64,000 bases of DNA from Intestinimonas butyriciproducens (GCF_016901775.1 NZ_JACJKW010000008.1:51378-115377), one strand, 5' to 3'; counted from the first letter of the stretch, positions 16,525 through 25,676 are shown. Translations and numbers: made by a program. Notes: generated by a model not told the origin, from the sequence alone.

Positions 16525-16839
16525 TTACTCTTCCTCGTTTTCCGTTTCCATGTCCAGCCCCGTCTCCTGCTCTTCCGGCGCTGTCTGCTCCAGAGCAGCC
16601 AACATGGCTTCCGGGCTGGTGCTCTCGGTCTCGGTCTCCTCCACAGGATGGAGCACCGGACGGATCCGATGATCGATGATATCATAAAGGGCCAGCTTCA
16701 CCGGCTTGTCCTCCAGGGGCTCCTCCGCCATTTCAGCGGCATCGGCAATGTCCCGGGCACGCTTTGCAGCAATATTCACCAGCAAATACCGGTTGGGAAT
16801 CGTCTTGAGCAGATCGCTCATGGTAGGTTCCAGCATCAT
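16525..16839 (-). CDS. rpoZ: RNA polymerase omega subunit
   Basis: 104 residues. The N-terminal half MLEPTMSDLL, NRYLLVNIAAKRAR, PVKLALYDI carries the omega fold that clamps the beta-prime C-terminus. The C-terminal half is an acidic Glu-rich tail longer than in B. subtilis. AGGTGA precedes tandem ATG codons. It lies between gmk and priA as in B. subtilis, but coaBC, which normally follows, is missing; about 105 bp without a gene separates it from priA. Confidence 0.93.
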   Translation of the reverse strand: MMLEPTMSDLLKTIPNRYLLVNIAAKRARDIADAAEMAEEPLEDKPVKLALYDIIDHRIRPVLHPVEETETESTSPEAMLAALEQTAPEEQETGLDMETENEEE

Positions 16840-16846
16840 AACTTAT

Positions 16847-17437
16847 TCACCTCAGCAAATTGATTCGGCGATCCACGGTGCACCGGGCCGCTTTGATGAT
16901 GGAGCGCAGCTCTTCCACTGCCTGCTCCACTTCCCCATTGCACACGATATAATCATAGTGGTTCGCCATGGAATATTCTTCCTTGGCCTTTTCCAGCCGT
17001 TTTGCGATCACTTCATCGCTTTCACTGCCCCGGGAGCGCAGCCGAAGCTCCAGGTCGGCAAAAGTGGGAGGGATGATAAAGACCAGTTTGGCCTCGGGCC
17101 GCTTGCTTTTCACCGTCAGCGCGCCCTGGACCTCGATCTCCAGTATCACATCCACGCCCTTTTCCAGGCACTCGTCCACCGGGCCTGCGGGGGTTCCATA
17201 GAAATTGCCCACATACTCGGCATATTCCAGAAACTCGCCCCGATCCACCATATTGAGAAAATCATTCCGGTTCAGGAAATAGTAATTGACCCCGTCCTCT
17301 TCCCCCTCCCGGGGAGCCCGGGTGGTGGCCGAAACGGAATATTGCAGCTGCTCCATGGAAGGCAGAAGCCGCCCCAGCACAGTGCCTTTTCCGGCGCCGG
17401 AAGGGCCGGTGACGATAAACAGATTGCCTTTACTCAT
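16847..17437 (-). CDS. gmk: Guanylate kinase
   Basis: 196 residues. Phosphorylates GMP to GDP. Walker A is [12 protein letters not shown] near the start, with the GMP-binding [19 protein letters not shown] and the lid [20 protein letters not shown] 17437 overlaps the remA stop by 8 bases with GAGGAAG upstream; two in-frame ATGs further up (17455, 17464) are possible. It sits in the standard remA-gmk-rpoZ order. Confidence 0.95.
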   Translation of the reverse strand: MSKGNLFIVTGPSGAGKGTVLGRLLPSMEQLQYSVSATTRAPREGEEDGVNYYFLNRNDFLNMVDRGEFLEYAEYVGNFYGTPAGPVDECLEKGVDVILEIEVQGALTVKSKRPEAKLVFIIPPTFADLELRLRSRGSESDEVIAKRLEKAKEEYSMANHYDYIVCNGEVEQAVEELRSIIKAARCTVDRRINLLR

Positions 17438-17702
17438 CTTCCTCTTCCCCTTCATCCTCGTCATAATCCAGGTTGCCCAAACGGTTGGCCACGGTCTCCG
17501 GCTGCAGGGGCGACAAAATCACATGCTCCGAATCGGTGATCAGCACCGCCCGGGTGCGCCGGCCGTAGGTGGCGTCGATGAGCATATTCTTCTCTTTGGC
17601 ATTTTGGATAATCCGCTTGATGGGCGCCGATTCCGGGCTGACGATGGCCACCAGACGGCTGGCGGAGACCATGTTTCCAAAGCCGATGTTGATCAGTTTC
17701 AT
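17430..17702 (-). CDS. remA: RemA/DUF370 DNA-binding regulator
   Basis: 90 residues. [29 protein letters not shown] is the DUF370 signature region, followed by an acidic tail. In B. subtilis RemA forms ring-like oligomers that bind DNA and activate biofilm matrix and osmoprotection genes. The C-terminal Glu/Asp run is longer than usual. It starts 6 bp after the yicC stop. Confidence 0.93.
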   Translation of the reverse strand: MKLINIGFGNMVSASRLVAIVSPESAPIKRIIQNAKEKNMLIDATYGRRTRAVLITDSEHVILSPLQPETVANRLGNLDYDEDEGEEEDE

Positions 17703-17708
17703 AGCCGC

Positions 17709-18587
17709 TCACTCCAGGTTCTGGATCTGTTCCCGGATCTTTTCGATCTCTGCTTTGATCTCGATGACGATCTGGGCCAGCTCATAGTCGTTGGCTTTGG
17801 AACCGATGGTATTGGCTTCCCGGTTCAGCTCCTGCACCAGAAAATCCAGCTTCCGGCCCACCGGGGCATCTCCCTGCACCATTTTCTGAAGCTGGGAAAG
17901 GTGGCTGCGCAGACGCACCACTTCCTCGGTCACCGACACCTTGTCGGCAAAAAGGGCCGCTTCGGCCAGGATGCGCTGTTCGGCAATGTCGCTGTCACCC
18001 AGGATCTCGTTCATCCGCTGGGCGATCTTCTGACGGTATTCCTCCACCGACTGGGGAGAGCGGATTTCCACCTGGTCCACCATTTTGCCGATCTCCTGGC
18101 CCCGACGGGCAATGTCCTGGCAAAGACGCTCGCCCTCGGTGCGCCGCATGGCGTTGTACTCTTCCAGAGCCCGCCCCAGAACTTCCAGCACCTGGGCTTT
18201 CACTTCCTCGGCGTCCGGCTCTTCCCGGGCCACGGTGAGAAGATCGGGCATACGAGAAAGCTCCATCACCGAGATATCGTCTTTCAGAGAGTAGGTGTCC
18301 CGCACCTGCCATAAAGCCCGCAGATATTCCCCGGCCAGAGCCAGGTTGGGCGATACCTTCACATCCCCGCCTTCCTTGGCAGCGATGGACAGATAAATGT
18401 CCACTTTACCCCGGGCCACAGCGGCAGAAACCGCCGTTTTGATGGGTTCTTCCAGGAAAGAATAGATGCGGGGCACCTTCACATTCAGGTCCAGATACCG
18501 GTGATTCACCGATTTGATCTCCACCTGGACTTCCCGCCGCTCGTTCTCTCCTTTTTGCCGGCCATAGCCGGTCATGCTCTTGATCAT
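17709..18587 (-). CDS. yicC: YicC family endoribonuclease
   Basis: 292 residues from ATG 18587 (MIKSMTGYGR), with AGGGGG upstream. The start motif, the central SVNHRYLD and the C-terminal EANTIGSKA are hallmarks of the family. YicC of E. coli is reported to cut structured RNA. It is the first gene of the cluster and lies directly behind a strong promoter. Confidence 0.93.
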   Translation of the reverse strand: MIKSMTGYGRQKGENERREVQVEIKSVNHRYLDLNVKVPRIYSFLEEPIKTAVSAAVARGKVDIYLSIAAKEGGDVKVSPNLALAGEYLRALWQVRDTYSLKDDISVMELSRMPDLLTVAREEPDAEEVKAQVLEVLGRALEEYNAMRRTEGERLCQDIARRGQEIGKMVDQVEIRSPQSVEEYRQKIAQRMNEILGDSDIAEQRILAEAALFADKVSVTEEVVRLRSHLSQLQKMVQGDAPVGRKLDFLVQELNREANTIGSKANDYELAQIVIEIKAEIEKIREQIQNLE

Positions 18588-18621
18588 TTTTATTCCCCCT
18601 TGTTTCCAAGGTAACTTGTTA

Positions 18622-18650
18622 ATTATAGCACATTCCGCCTGTTTTGGCAA
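18622..18650 (-). promoter_or_regulatory. Strong sigma-A promoter of the yicC-to-thiN cluster
   Basis: Minus strand TTGCCA (-35), a 17-base spacer and TATAAT (-10) preceded by TG one base up (extended -10). It lies 34 bp before the yicC start. The -35 begins inside the last codons of the gap to the RseC-like stop at 18651. Confidence 0.85.
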
Positions 18651-19061
18651 TCAGCCCCGGCGAAGAGGACGGATGACAAACAGCACCCGGCGATTTTTCT
18701 TCATCCGCCGGGAATAGAACATGCAGAAAGCGACTCCCACAGCCAGTCCCGCCAGAGAGCACAGAATCCGCACTCCCTCCCCACCGGGTACCGGCACAAA
18801 ATAGCAGGCGATCATCAGAATCACCGGCATGAGATATACCAGGGCCGCAATGGACAAAATGCTGGCCGTATGGGCTTCGATCACCACTTTTTCTCCCACC
18901 TTGGCGCCGCAGCCATTGGGAGCCTCCACCAGCATGGTCTGCTCCGGATGGGAACAGCCGCCGCATTTTTCACAGTCCGAGGCACAAGCGGCCCGGCGCT
19001 GGATCTCCACCTGAGCCCGGCCGCTGGGCAAAATTCCCACCACTCTTCCTGTCTGTTCCAT
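18651..19061 (-). CDS. RseC/MucC-type (SoxR-reducing) membrane protein
   Basis: 136 residues. N-terminal small beta domain with a cysteine cluster (ACASDCEKCGGCSHPE), then two adjacent membrane segments (about 70-110) and a basic tail. This matches the SoxR-reducing system protein RseC family seen near electron-transfer (Rnf-type) genes. The four cysteines probably bind a redox centre. It is the last gene of the cdaA operon; 4 bp separate it from the FAD gene. Confidence 0.85.
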   Translation of the reverse strand: MEQTGRVVGILPSGRAQVEIQRRAACASDCEKCGGCSHPEQTMLVEAPNGCGAKVGEKVVIEAHTASILSIAALVYLMPVILMIACYFVPVPGGEGVRILCSLAGLAVGVAFCMFYSRRMKKNRRVLFVIRPLRRG

Positions 19062-19065
19062 ATTC

Positions 19066-20658
19066 TCACTCCTCCAAAGGACGGTATTCTTCCATAATCC
19101 GCTCCGCCGCCCGGATGCCGTCCACGGCGGCGCTCATGATCCCGCCGGCATAGCCAGCCCCTTCCCCGCAGGGAATGAGCCCCCGGCAGCCGGGAGCGAA
19201 CAGATCCTCTCCCCGCAGGATGCGCACCGGCGAAGAAGTCCTGGTCTCCACCCCGGTAAACAGGGTGTCCTCTCCGTCAAACCCGGGCACCTGACGGCCA
19301 AACCGGGGCATGGCCCCCAGCAGCATCTCCCACACAAAGGGGGGCAGCACCTGCCGTAAGTCGGCAAATTCCGTCCCCCGGTCATAGGTGGGCTGTACCC
19401 GTCCGAACCGGCTGGACACCCGGCCTTCCCGCAGATCTCCATAGGTCTGCACCGGAGCGGCAAAATGGTTTCCTGCCATCCGGAAGGCTTTTTGCTCCAG
19501 CTGCCGCTGGAAGTGTACTCCTTCCAAAGGATCGCTTCCGGGAAGGTCCTCCGGCAGCACCGACACCGCCAGAGCGGCGTTGGCATTGCGCCCATCCCGG
19601 GCGTGATAGCTCATGCCGTTGGTGACAACGCCCCCTTGCTCGCTGGCCGCTGCCACCACCTGGCCTCCCGGGCACATACAAAAGGAATAACAGGCCCGCT
19701 CTCCCTGCCGCCAGGACAGGTTGTATTCCGCCGGGGGCAGCTCTGCTTTCCCGGCATAGGCCCCATAGCGGCCCCGGTCGATGGTCTCCTGAAGATGCTC
19801 TGCACGCACTCCCACGGAAAAGGCTTTCCGCATCAGGGCAAATCCCTCTTCCGCCAAAGTGCAGAACAAAGGCCGGGCACTGTGGCCCACGGCCAGCACC
19901 GCCACCTCACAGGGGATCTCCCCTTTGTCGGTAACAATGGCTTTCAGCCTGTCCCCTTCCCGGCGAAAGCCGGTGACAGTGCAATGAAACTCCACCTGTC
20001 CTCCCAGCTGCTCTATGCGCTGGCGGATGGAGGTGACCACTCCTTTGAGAAGATCGGTGCCGATGTGAGGCTTCTGGGCCAGAGCGGTCTCCGGCGGTGC
20101 GCCATGGCGCAGAAGCTGCTCCAGCACCAGTTCGCACCGGGGATCATGGATACGGGTGGTGAGCTTTCCATCGGAATAAGCTCCCGCCCCGCCTTCGCCA
20201 AATTGGATATTTGTTTTTTCATTCAAAGGGCCGCCATCCTGGAAAGCTTTTATCACCCGATCCCGCTCCGGGAGAGGCGCGCCCTGCTCCAGCACCAAAG
20301 GCCGGTAGCCCTGCTCGGCCAGGCTCAAAGCGGCAAACAGCCCCGCAGGTCCCAGGCCCACCACCACCGGCGGATGGGCCATCTTTTTTTCTCCCCCGGG
20401 AGAAAGCTGCAATGGCGCCGCTTTTTTCCGGATGGAACCTTCTCCCTTTTGCTGCAAGACCCGCTCTTCCAAGGGGGTATCCAACAAAACGGAAAAGACC
20501 TTGGTCAATTTCCCATGGCGCAGATCCAGGGATTTTTTATAGATCCGGCTGGCAGTCACCTGGTTTTTCCCCAGGCCGCACTGCCGGCGCGCATGTTCCA
20601 GCGCGGATGCATCCGCCTGCTCAAAGGGCAGGCGGATGCCTGAAACAATCAAACTCAT
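19066..20658 (-). CDS. NAD(P)/FAD-dependent oxidoreductase (COG2509 type)
   Basis: 530 residues. N-terminal ~80-residue domain, then the dinucleotide-binding VVVGLGPAGLFAALSLAEQGYRPLVLEQG. NIQFGEGGAGAYSDGKLTTRI, VLAVGHSARPLF and the C-terminal GEGAGYAGGIMSAAVDGI also match the uncharacterised FAD protein family. The substrate is unknown. It overlaps cdaR by 4 bp, in the place where glmM stands in the B. subtilis cdaA-cdaR-glmM operon. Confidence 0.88.
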   Translation of the reverse strand: MSLIVSGIRLPFEQADASALEHARRQCGLGKNQVTASRIYKKSLDLRHGKLTKVFSVLLDTPLEERVLQQKGEGSIRKKAAPLQLSPGGEKKMAHPPVVVGLGPAGLFAALSLAEQGYRPLVLEQGAPLPERDRVIKAFQDGGPLNEKTNIQFGEGGAGAYSDGKLTTRIHDPRCELVLEQLLRHGAPPETALAQKPHIGTDLLKGVVTSIRQRIEQLGGQVEFHCTVTGFRREGDRLKAIVTDKGEIPCEVAVLAVGHSARPLFCTLAEEGFALMRKAFSVGVRAEHLQETIDRGRYGAYAGKAELPPAEYNLSWRQGERACYSFCMCPGGQVVAAASEQGGVVTNGMSYHARDGRNANAALAVSVLPEDLPGSDPLEGVHFQRQLEQKAFRMAGNHFAAPVQTYGDLREGRVSSRFGRVQPTYDRGTEFADLRQVLPPFVWEMLLGAMPRFGRQVPGFDGEDTLFTGVETRTSSPVRILRGEDLFAPGCRGLIPCGEGAGYAGGIMSAAVDGIRAAERIMEEYRPLEE

Positions 20659-21899
20659 TCTTCCGGTACCACTTCCACTACGGCTGGCGTCACCGTCAGC
20701 TCATATCTGCCCAGCACCACCACATCGTCGGCGCCGCAGGTCACCACCGCCGAAACGGTAGCCTGCTCACCCTCGGCCAGCTCACCCAACTCCGCAGAAT
20801 CAAAGGTGACCGATACATCCTGGGTGGTCAAGGCGCTCACAGCCTGTTCCACGCCCAGCAGCCGTACTTCCAGAGACTGGGTCACAAAGTCATATCCTTC
20901 CACAGAAGTGAACTGCTCTGCGGGGATCTGGAGGGTTTTCTCATCCAGATGGCTGAAATCAAAAGTGACTGTGGCCTCCGGCGGTACGCTCTCCGATGTG
21001 ACGCCATTGGGAAGGATGATGGGCAGGGTCACCTGGGTCTGACCCTGGGCCAGCAAAGCAGCCAGACTGACGCTGCCCAGATTGATGCTGTTGATGGTGG
21101 CCAATGTTTCCGGTGTTCCCTTGATCTCCACATTGGCCGGGTCGATGGTATAGGTGACGGCGCTGTCCGGCAGACCGGGGATGCCGGTCACATCCAGCAC
21201 CAGGGGCACGACGCCCGCTTTGTGCACCTGAATGGTGACGCTCACCGCTGCCTCTTCCACTGTGATGCGGCTCATATCCACCGGCTCGCCCTGGGCGTCC
21301 AGCAGCGTATAGGAGACCTTCATGGTGGAGGCCTGCTTCAGATCGCTCACATCCACGGTGGCATAGGCGGTTTCGATATTTTCCAGCTGGCTTTCCGGCC
21401 CCTGGACCTCCACCGCCGTGGGAGATACCACATAGTTGTCATCCAGCAGATAACCGTCGGGCACCGAGCCGGTGACCTCCAGATCCACCGGAACGCTCTT
21501 GTTGATGATCCGGTCGATGGTCAAAGTGATCAGGCGGGGGTTTTTGTCGGCCACCCGGGCCCCGTCCACATTGGTGGCCACAGTGTATTGCAGTTCATAG
21601 ACGCCGGGAGCGGTGATATTGGATACATCCACTGTAATAAGGAATTTATCCTGCCGCACATTGAGCAGGGAGTCCCATTTGCCAATCACCGTCACATCCA
21701 CTGTGGTATCGGCGCCATCGATCACCGTCATGCCGTTTTCCCGCAGGGTGTCCAGGCCCTGGATCTGTATGCCGATGTTCCGATAGGTCTTGGTGGTGTC
21801 CTCATCGTTGTTTTCCACCACATAAAGCCAGAGCATCATGGCCACCAGCACCGAAAGCACCCGGGTGAGAATATCGTGTTTTCGAATCCATTCCATCAT
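20655..21899 (-). CDS. cdaR: YbbR-domain regulator of c-di-AMP cyclase (CdaR)
   Basis: 414 residues. An N-terminal membrane anchor (about 12-30) is followed by about four YbbR beta domains outside the membrane. CdaR binds and modulates CdaA. Its ATG (tandem ATGATG) overlaps the cdaA stop, the standard arrangement. The repeats are visible as recurring segments such as TVDVSDLKQ and VEIKGTPETLATI. Confidence 0.92.
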   Translation of the reverse strand: MMEWIRKHDILTRVLSVLVAMMLWLYVVENNDEDTTKTYRNIGIQIQGLDTLRENGMTVIDGADTTVDVTVIGKWDSLLNVRQDKFLITVDVSNITAPGVYELQYTVATNVDGARVADKNPRLITLTIDRIINKSVPVDLEVTGSVPDGYLLDDNYVVSPTAVEVQGPESQLENIETAYATVDVSDLKQASTMKVSYTLLDAQGEPVDMSRITVEEAAVSVTIQVHKAGVVPLVLDVTGIPGLPDSAVTYTIDPANVEIKGTPETLATINSINLGSVSLAALLAQGQTQVTLPIILPNGVTSESVPPEATVTFDFSHLDEKTLQIPAEQFTSVEGYDFVTQSLEVRLLGVEQAVSALTTQDVSVTFDSAELGELAEGEQATVSAVVTCGADDVVVLGRYELTVTPAVVEVVPEE

Positions 21900-22744
21900 T
21901 TTTTCTTCCCCCTGAGCTTTGCAAACAGGTTGCCCGAAGAGGTCTTTTCCTCATCAGCAGGCATCAGGCCGTTGATGAGCAGCCGCTCCAGGGTCTCCAC
22001 CGCCAGATGCCGTTTGAGCATGCCGCCCTCGGCCAGGGAGATGGAGCCGGTTTCCTCGGAAACCACCACGCACAGGGCATCGGAGTTTTCGCTCATGCCC
22101 ACGGCAGCCCGGTGGCGGGTCCCCAGCTCTTTGCTGATATTCAGATTGGCCGAAAGGGGCAGAAGGCATCCCGCCGCCTTGATCCGGCCCTGGCTGATAA
22201 TGACGGCGCCGTCATGCAGGGGCGCTTTGTTGTAAAAAATATTTTTCAGAAGTTCCGCATTGACTTCGGCATCGATGGTGGAGCCTGTTTTGACGATATG
22301 GTCCAGGTTATCTCCCCGCTCGAACACCAGCAGCACACCGGTTTTGGACCAGGCCATGGAAGAGACGGCCTCCATGATGCGCATAATGGCCACCTGCAAA
22401 GTCTTTTCATCCCCCATGGCGCCCGTACGGTGCAAAAAGGGCAGCTTACTGCGCCCGAACTGCTCCAGCATTTTCCGCAGTTCGGGTTGGAAGATGACCA
22501 CCACCGCAATGGGGCCCATCCGCATCAGCTGATCCAGCAAAAACTGGATCACTTTCAGTTTGAATACGCCGGAGACCAGCGTGGCCAAAAGCAGCAGCAC
22601 GATGCCTTTGACCAGTTTTTCCGCATTGGTGTGACGGATGAGTTTGAGGGCCTTGTAGACCACCACAGAGATCAGCAGGATATCCACCAGGTCCGCCACG
22701 GTAAGCAATCGGATAAAATGGGTCAGATTATCGACAAATTCCAT
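21896..22744 (-). CDS. cdaA: Diadenylate cyclase CdaA
   Basis: 282 residues from ATG 22744 (MEFVDNLTHF), with AGGTG upstream. Three membrane segments (to about 90) precede the DAC domain with DGAVIISQGRI and GTRHRAAVGMSE, the catalytic DGA and RHR motifs. It makes cyclic di-AMP from two ATP, the messenger for potassium and wall homeostasis. A TATAAT at 22777-22782 lies 33 bp upstream but lacks a convincing -35. Confidence 0.95.
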   Translation of the reverse strand: MEFVDNLTHFIRLLTVADLVDILLISVVVYKALKLIRHTNAEKLVKGIVLLLLATLVSGVFKLKVIQFLLDQLMRMGPIAVVVIFQPELRKMLEQFGRSKLPFLHRTGAMGDEKTLQVAIMRIMEAVSSMAWSKTGVLLVFERGDNLDHIVKTGSTIDAEVNAELLKNIFYNKAPLHDGAVIISQGRIKAAGCLLPLSANLNISKELGTRHRAAVGMSENSDALCVVVSEETGSISLAEGGMLKRHLAVETLERLLINGLMPADEEKTSSGNLFAKLRGKKK

Positions 22745-22847
22745 GGAAACACCTATTTTCAATGTATAATTTACTTATTATACTATCAATAAGCGCTCTT
22801 CTTTTCAATATCAAAAAAGAAAAAATGGGAAACATTTTTAAATTCGT

Positions 22848-23969
22848 TCACATTTTGGCGATCAGATCGGCCGCCCGGATCATCTCCCGCTTTGTGTTGA
22901 AAGCCGACACGCTCAGGCGCACAGTGCCGTCGGGCAAGGTGCCTGCGGTGCGGTGAGCCAAAGGCGCACAGTGGAGCCCGGCCCGCACGCAGACCCCCTG
23001 GGAAGCCAGCTTTTCCGCCGCTTCCTCCGATGGGATGGGAAAAACCACCGACAGCACCCCGGCCTGGTTCTCTCCCCCGGCAAACACCCGGAGGTTGTTC
23101 TGCTCCCCAAGCTGCCGCGCCAGCAGACCGATCAGTTCCTGCTCCCGCCGGAGGATCGCCTCGCATCCCTGTCTTCTGATGAATTTCAGCCCTTCCCATA
23201 GCCCGGCGATCCCCGGCACATTCAGGGTGCCGCTTTCCAGGGCATCGGGGAGAAAATCCGGCTGCGTCACCTCCAGCGACCGGCTTCCCGTCCCGCCTTC
23301 CATAATGGTATAAAGGGGAATGTCTTTACAGCAAAGAAGCAGTCCTGTCCCCTGGGGGCCGTAAAGCCCTTTGTGTCCCGGCATGCAGAAAAATGCCGCA
23401 CTGGGATATTTTTTCACCGAAAGAGGCAGCATCCCTGCCGACTGGGACGCGTCCACGATCATGGAAAGCCCATGCCGCAGACAGATCCGATCCAACTCTT
23501 CCAACGGAGCGATGGAACCAAACACATTGGACACATGGCATACGATCATGCACCGTGTCTCCTTTGTAATGGCCCGTTCCATCTGCCGGGCCATGTCCTC
23601 CGGATCAAACAGACAGGAGGACACCGCCGTATAGGTGACACCCTGCCCCTTCATGGCCTCCAGGGGCCGTACCACGCTGTTGTGTTCATATCCGGTAATG
23701 ACGGCATGGCTCCCCTCATGGAGCAGGCTTTTGATGGCCAGATTCAGACTGTGGGTGGCATTTTGGGTAAAAACCACCCGCTCCGGCCGGTCCAGGCCAA
23801 AAAATTCCGCCGCTTCCTCCCGGCAGGAATACACCACCCGCTCGGCCTCCCGGGCCGGCCGGTGGCCGCTTCGCCCCGGATTGGCACAAGATTCCATGGC
23901 CTTCTGTACCGCCCGGAACACCTGCCGGGGTTTCTGCCAGGTGGTGGCGCCGCTGTCCAGATAAATCAT
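22848..23969 (-). CDS. Class V aminotransferase-fold cysteine desulfurase
   Basis: 373 residues from ATG 23969 (MIYLDSGATTW), with GGAGGGG upstream. PLP fold of the NifS/CsdA type: NATHSLNLAI, VCHVSNVFGSI, VDASQSAG and FFCMPGHKGLYGPQG with the PLP lysine. The C-terminal ...RAGLHCAPLAH carries the catalytic-loop Cys. It delivers sulfur or selenium as persulfide. No iscU or thiI is nearby; the partner is the DUF3343 protein 18 bp upstream. Confidence 0.88.
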   Translation of the reverse strand: MIYLDSGATTWQKPRQVFRAVQKAMESCANPGRSGHRPAREAERVVYSCREEAAEFFGLDRPERVVFTQNATHSLNLAIKSLLHEGSHAVITGYEHNSVVRPLEAMKGQGVTYTAVSSCLFDPEDMARQMERAITKETRCMIVCHVSNVFGSIAPLEELDRICLRHGLSMIVDASQSAGMLPLSVKKYPSAAFFCMPGHKGLYGPQGTGLLLCCKDIPLYTIMEGGTGSRSLEVTQPDFLPDALESGTLNVPGIAGLWEGLKFIRRQGCEAILRREQELIGLLARQLGEQNNLRVFAGGENQAGVLSVVFPIPSEEAAEKLASQGVCVRAGLHCAPLAHRTAGTLPDGTVRLSVSAFNTKREMIRAADLIAKM

Positions 23970-23986
23970 CCCATTCCCCTCCTGTT

Positions 23987-24241
23987 TTATTGGGCCTTTT
24001 GGTAATGTCCCCACTTGTCCAGCACATAGACTCCGTTCACCGGGATTTGGCATTGGCGCAAAATTTCCAGGGAGTGCTCCAGCTGCCTGGGCGCCACCTT
24101 CAGGGCATAGCTGCAGGAACCGCCGCCCAAGATGGCCTGGCTGCGCAGCATATAGGTGGTGATCCCCTGCTTTTCCAACACCCGCCCAGCCCGCTGGGCA
24201 TAGGTTACCGAACGGAATATCATCAAACTGGCATCCTTCAT
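23987..24241 (-). CDS. DUF3343 putative Se/S carrier-like protein
   Basis: 84 residues from ATG 24241, with AGAGGTGA upstream. RSVTYAQRAGRVLEKQGI, then SCSYALKV with a single conserved Cys after GGG, matches the family described as a putative Se/S carrier. It would accept sulfur or selenium from the desulfurase next door. The start is the first in the transcript; no good sigma-A promoter was seen in the short divergent region. Confidence 0.82.
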   Translation of the reverse strand: MKDASLMIFRSVTYAQRAGRVLEKQGITTYMLRSQAILGGGSCSYALKVAPRQLEHSLEILRQCQIPVNGVYVLDKWGHYQKAQ

Positions 24242-24364
24242 CAAAATCACCTCTTCCCTTCAGTCTATGCGCCGCTTTTTCCAGCGTTCCCTCCTTGCGC
24301 CCGGAGAAAAATTCTTATATAATGGGTGAAAATGGGCTGTGAAATAAAAAAAGGAGGGTTTCCG

Positions 24365-25621
24365 GTGAAAAAACGGTTCTGTGCTTTGGTGCTTCTTCTG
24401 CTGTTTTTCTGCGCCTGCTTTTCTCCCCTGCCAACCCAGGCTGCTCCCGGCGTCATTTTCACTGCCATCAACGACACCTTCCTTCGAAACCCCACCCCTT
24501 CCACCATGCCCACCATCATCGGCGGCCTGCCCTATGTTCCCTACTCCACTTTCACCGCCGCTCCCAACCCGGGCCTGATGGGAAAATACGACAGCGTCAA
24601 CAACCAGTTGGTCCTTTATAATATCAACCACATTCTTACCTTCGACATGGCCAATGCCATTACCCGGGATGAACAGGGCAATGTGTATCCCGCCAACGCT
24701 GTGCGCCATAACGGAACCTACTATGTACCGGCCCGCGTGGTGTGTGATGCCTTCGGTTTCCGCTATTCTTATCTGTCCAGCACATTGCTGGGGCCGGTGA
24801 TCCGCATCAACACCGACGACAGCGGCATATCCGATGAGGATCTGGTGAGCAAAGGCTTTTCGGTGATGCGCAGCATCTATGAGCAGTACCAGGCCACCTA
24901 TAACCAGAGCACCTCTCCGGGCCCGGATGACCCCACGCCCTCTACCCCCGATGATCCCGGCACTTCCACAGACCCGGGAGAGCCCGACATTCCCAGTACT
25001 GGCGGGGAACCGGACACCCCGGAAACCCCCAACGCCAAGGTGGTTTATCTGGCCATTCAGGGGGATATGAACGAATATACCGCTGAGATCCTGGACATTC
25101 TGGACAGCAACAATTATACCGCCGCCTTTTTTGTCACTCCCCGGAGCCAGGGAGCAAACAGCGATTATCTCCTGCGTGCGGCGGCCAGCGGCCATGTGAT
25201 CGGCAACAATCTCTATGGAGACGGCTCCACCTTCCAGTCCACTGAGGAACTTCTCCGTCAGGCCCAGGACACCCAGGATGTGATCCAGGCGGTGACCAAG
25301 ACCCACAGCCGGGCCCTGATGGTGCCAGGAGGCAGCCAAAACCTTTCCCAGGAAGAACGGGACGCTTTGATCACAGCCGGTTACCGGCTGTGGGATCCCA
25401 GCGGCGACACCCGGCTCTGGAGCTCTTCTTCCGCCATTTATTCCTCCTGCGTTTCCCTGCTGGAAAATACTCCGGGCCATGTGGTGCTGTCCCTGATGAG
25501 CAATTCCTCCAGCGTCCAGGCCCTGTCCTCTCTGGTCTCTTATTTCCGCCAGAACAACTGCGAGATCCGCCCGATCTCCGAAACCATCACCCCCATCAAT
25601 CAGATCCAGGAAATGCGGTAA
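24365..25621 (+). CDS. Secreted protein: copper-amine-oxidase-N-like domain plus catalytically degenerate polysaccharide deacetylase domain
   Basis: 418 residues from GTG 24365, with GGAGG 8 bases upstream. Signal peptide (about 1-27), a domain resembling the amine oxidase N module (VPARVVCDAFGF), a Pro/Asp/Thr-rich linker (~180-225) and a NodB-like fold. In the NodB part the metal Asp pair (TFDDGP in active enzymes) reads AIQGDM, and the H-x3-H motif (GHEIGNH...H) reads GHVIGNNLYGD, so both metal motifs are lost. It may bind glycan without deacetylating it. It is a single gene on the plus strand followed by two hairpins. Confidence 0.8.
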   Translation: MKKRFCALVLLLLFFCACFSPLPTQAAPGVIFTAINDTFLRNPTPSTMPTIIGGLPYVPYSTFTAAPNPGLMGKYDSVNNQLVLYNINHILTFDMANAITRDEQGNVYPANAVRHNGTYYVPARVVCDAFGFRYSYLSSTLLGPVIRINTDDSGISDEDLVSKGFSVMRSIYEQYQATYNQSTSPGPDDPTPSTPDDPGTSTDPGEPDIPSTGGEPDTPETPNAKVVYLAIQGDMNEYTAEILDILDSNNYTAAFFVTPRSQGANSDYLLRAAASGHVIGNNLYGDGSTFQSTEELLRQAQDTQDVIQAVTKTHSRALMVPGGSQNLSQEERDALITAGYRLWDPSGDTRLWSSSSAIYSSCVSLLENTPGHVVLSLMSNSSSVQALSSLVSYFRQNNCEIRPISETITPINQIQEMR

Positions 25622-25642
25622 CATAAAAAGAAAGAACAAAAA

Positions 25643-25669
25643 AGCCATGGGCCTTTGCAGCCCATGGCT
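25643..25669 (+). terminator. Hairpin after the pseudo-deacetylase gene
   Basis: A perfect 10-bp stem AGCCATGGGC/GCCCATGGCT with loop CTTTGCA. The plus-side tail is not T-rich, so termination is more likely at the near-identical copy at 25855. On the minus strand it is followed by T6 and would end the GerMN operon. Confidence 0.6.
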
Positions 25670-25676
25670 GAGCGTG

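Noticed and set aside
22777..22782. TATAAT upstream of cdaA as a promoter
   Set aside because: The -10 is perfect, but the only TTGAAA-type -35 is 20 bases away, so the assignment is not firm.
24901..25030. Tandem repeat array in the pseudo-deacetylase
   Set aside because: It is a Pro/Asp/Thr-rich linker of low complexity, not a CRISPR or minisatellite.
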